The notes below the pieces were generated by a model. The model was not told the origin of the DNA. It made no database searches and was given only the letters and a program-made list of their open reading frames with translations. Positions 43,986-44,358 of a stretch of DNA of 44,358 nucleotides are shown in pieces. Origin of the DNA: an uncultured Clostridia bacterium (lineage in GTDB: Bacteria; Bacillota; Clostridia; Christensenellales; Pumilibacteraceae); NCBI GenBank assembly GCA_947066105.1, contig CAMSYM010000017.1, forward strand, positions 1-44,358. Reading direction: 5' to 3'. Both the position numbers and the translations under genes were made by a program. Position 1 is the stretch's first letter, and every line of letters begins with the position of its first letter.

Positions 43986-44149
43986 ACGCCTGGATCTCTC
44001 CACTGCACTCGCTATCGCTCGTTCGGTCGAGATGATGGGGAGAGTGGAACGGCTTTACTATACGTTTATATTCAGAAAATAGAGTGCAAAAATGCATTGC
44101 TTTTATATAGAAAAGCGAACAACAACCAACACTCCCATCATTTCGAGCG
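43986..44149 (+). repeat. 164-bp direct repeat, copy 2
   Basis: The second exact copy. After it the sequence differs (AAGCAGTAGGCACAG instead of GAGCCGTAGGCGCAG). Another partial unit follows from about 44233 that matches 43886-43998 closely, so the array is a mosaic rather than a simple tandem. Confidence 0.92.
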
Positions 44150-44358
44150 AAGCAGTAGGCACAGTCGAGATGATGGGGGTGGGTGAAAAAGTGTTGCTAT
44201 TATCTATGCAAAAAAGCAACCAACAACCAATGCTCCCATCATTTCGAGCGGAGCCGTAGGCGCAGTCGAGAAATCAAGGCGAACCGCCGCATAGTGAACG
44301 AGTAATTCGGAATGCGGAATTACGGTCGATTATAGTTATGCGGCTACGCCTGGATCTC

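Larger units (their letters stand above)
43455..44358. repeat. Repeat-only region with tandem copies of a 252-bp unit
   Basis: There is no credible gene. The region starts with one inverted foldback arm (GAGATTCTTCACTGCGCTAC, 43460-43479). Then come copies of a composite unit: a GGAATGCGGAATTACGGTCG head, a GCGGCT-ACGCCTGGATCTCTCC...CGAGATGATGGGG block, an AT-rich spacer, and a CCCATCATTTCGAGCGGAGC...GAGAAATCAAGGCGA block. The second and fourth parts carry inverted CGAGATGATGGG/CCCATCATTTCG ends, so each unit can fold back. The last copy runs off the window end. Confidence 0.9.

Noticed and set aside
43725-44186. Open frame of 153 codons on the + strand
   Set aside because: It consists only of repeat units translated through (the peptide repeats itself), with no ribosome binding site. 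It is a product of the 252-bp repeat.
43541-44358. CRISPR array
   Set aside because: Repeats are long, irregularly spaced and internally foldback, with no short constant repeat plus unique spacers, and no cas genes are nearby.

Overview
This window looks like chromosomal DNA of an anaerobic, fermentative member of the Bacillota, most likely an uncultured Clostridia-type bacterium. The evidence is near-consensus SigA promoters, AGGAGG-type ribosome binding sites, the YggS-SepF-LspA-RluD-pyr gene order familiar from Bacillus and its relatives, LL-diaminopimelate aminotransferase (DapL), and a HydC-HydB-HydA [FeFe]-hydrogenase of the trimeric, NAD-linked, electron-bifurcating type. All recognised genes lie on the + strand. 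The large antisense reading frames are shadows of them.

Layout. (1) 1-10848: the body of a giant surface protein (at least 3615 residues) with a glycine-rich head, a long run of cadherin/Ig-like repeats, one C-terminal membrane helix and a cytoplasmic tail. (2) 10945-21088: a long operon with its own SigA promoter and an attenuator-like leader. It encodes a phosphohexomutase, an atypical glutamine synthetase, an ANTAR RNA-binding regulator with a degenerate receiver domain, PurF, CarA, and a single polypeptide that joins CarB to diaminopimelate epimerase (DapF). (3) 21285-26382: pyrG, dapL and a DUF4241-like/TPR protein. (4) 26383-27272: a probable 6S RNA gene followed by interspersed repeats. 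(5) 27273-27992: a membrane-anchored protein with a SPOR-like segment. (6) 28077-32782: the hydCBA operon, with a 16-bp palindrome upstream of its promoter, an unusual long inverted repeat between hydB and hydA, and a terminator. (7) 32883-42682: yggS, sepF, lspA, rluD, pyrB, pyrC, pyrF, pyrK, a block of repeats, pyrD, pyrE and two small membrane proteins, then a terminator. (8) 42738-43454: a SpoU/TrmH-type RNA methyltransferase. (9) 43455-44358: tandem and dispersed repeats only.

How the genes fit together. The window carries the six-step UMP pathway (carAB, pyrB, pyrC, pyrD with pyrK, pyrE, pyrF) plus pyrG for CTP. Glutamine synthesis (glutamine synthetase) sits with three enzymes that consume glutamine amide nitrogen (PurF and CarA in the same operon, PyrG just downstream) and with an RNA-binding antiterminator, which suggests nitrogen-responsive control of nucleotide synthesis. 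DapL and DapF supply meso-diaminopimelate for lysine and peptidoglycan. HydABC would dispose of reducing equivalents as H2.

The observations most worth following are the CarB-DapF fusion, the attenuated leader in front of an operon that encodes an ANTAR protein, the foldback repeats that separate pyrK from pyrD, the operator-like palindrome at the hyd promoter, and the probable 6S RNA. I found no tRNA, rRNA, CRISPR array, phage gene, transposase or recognised defence system.
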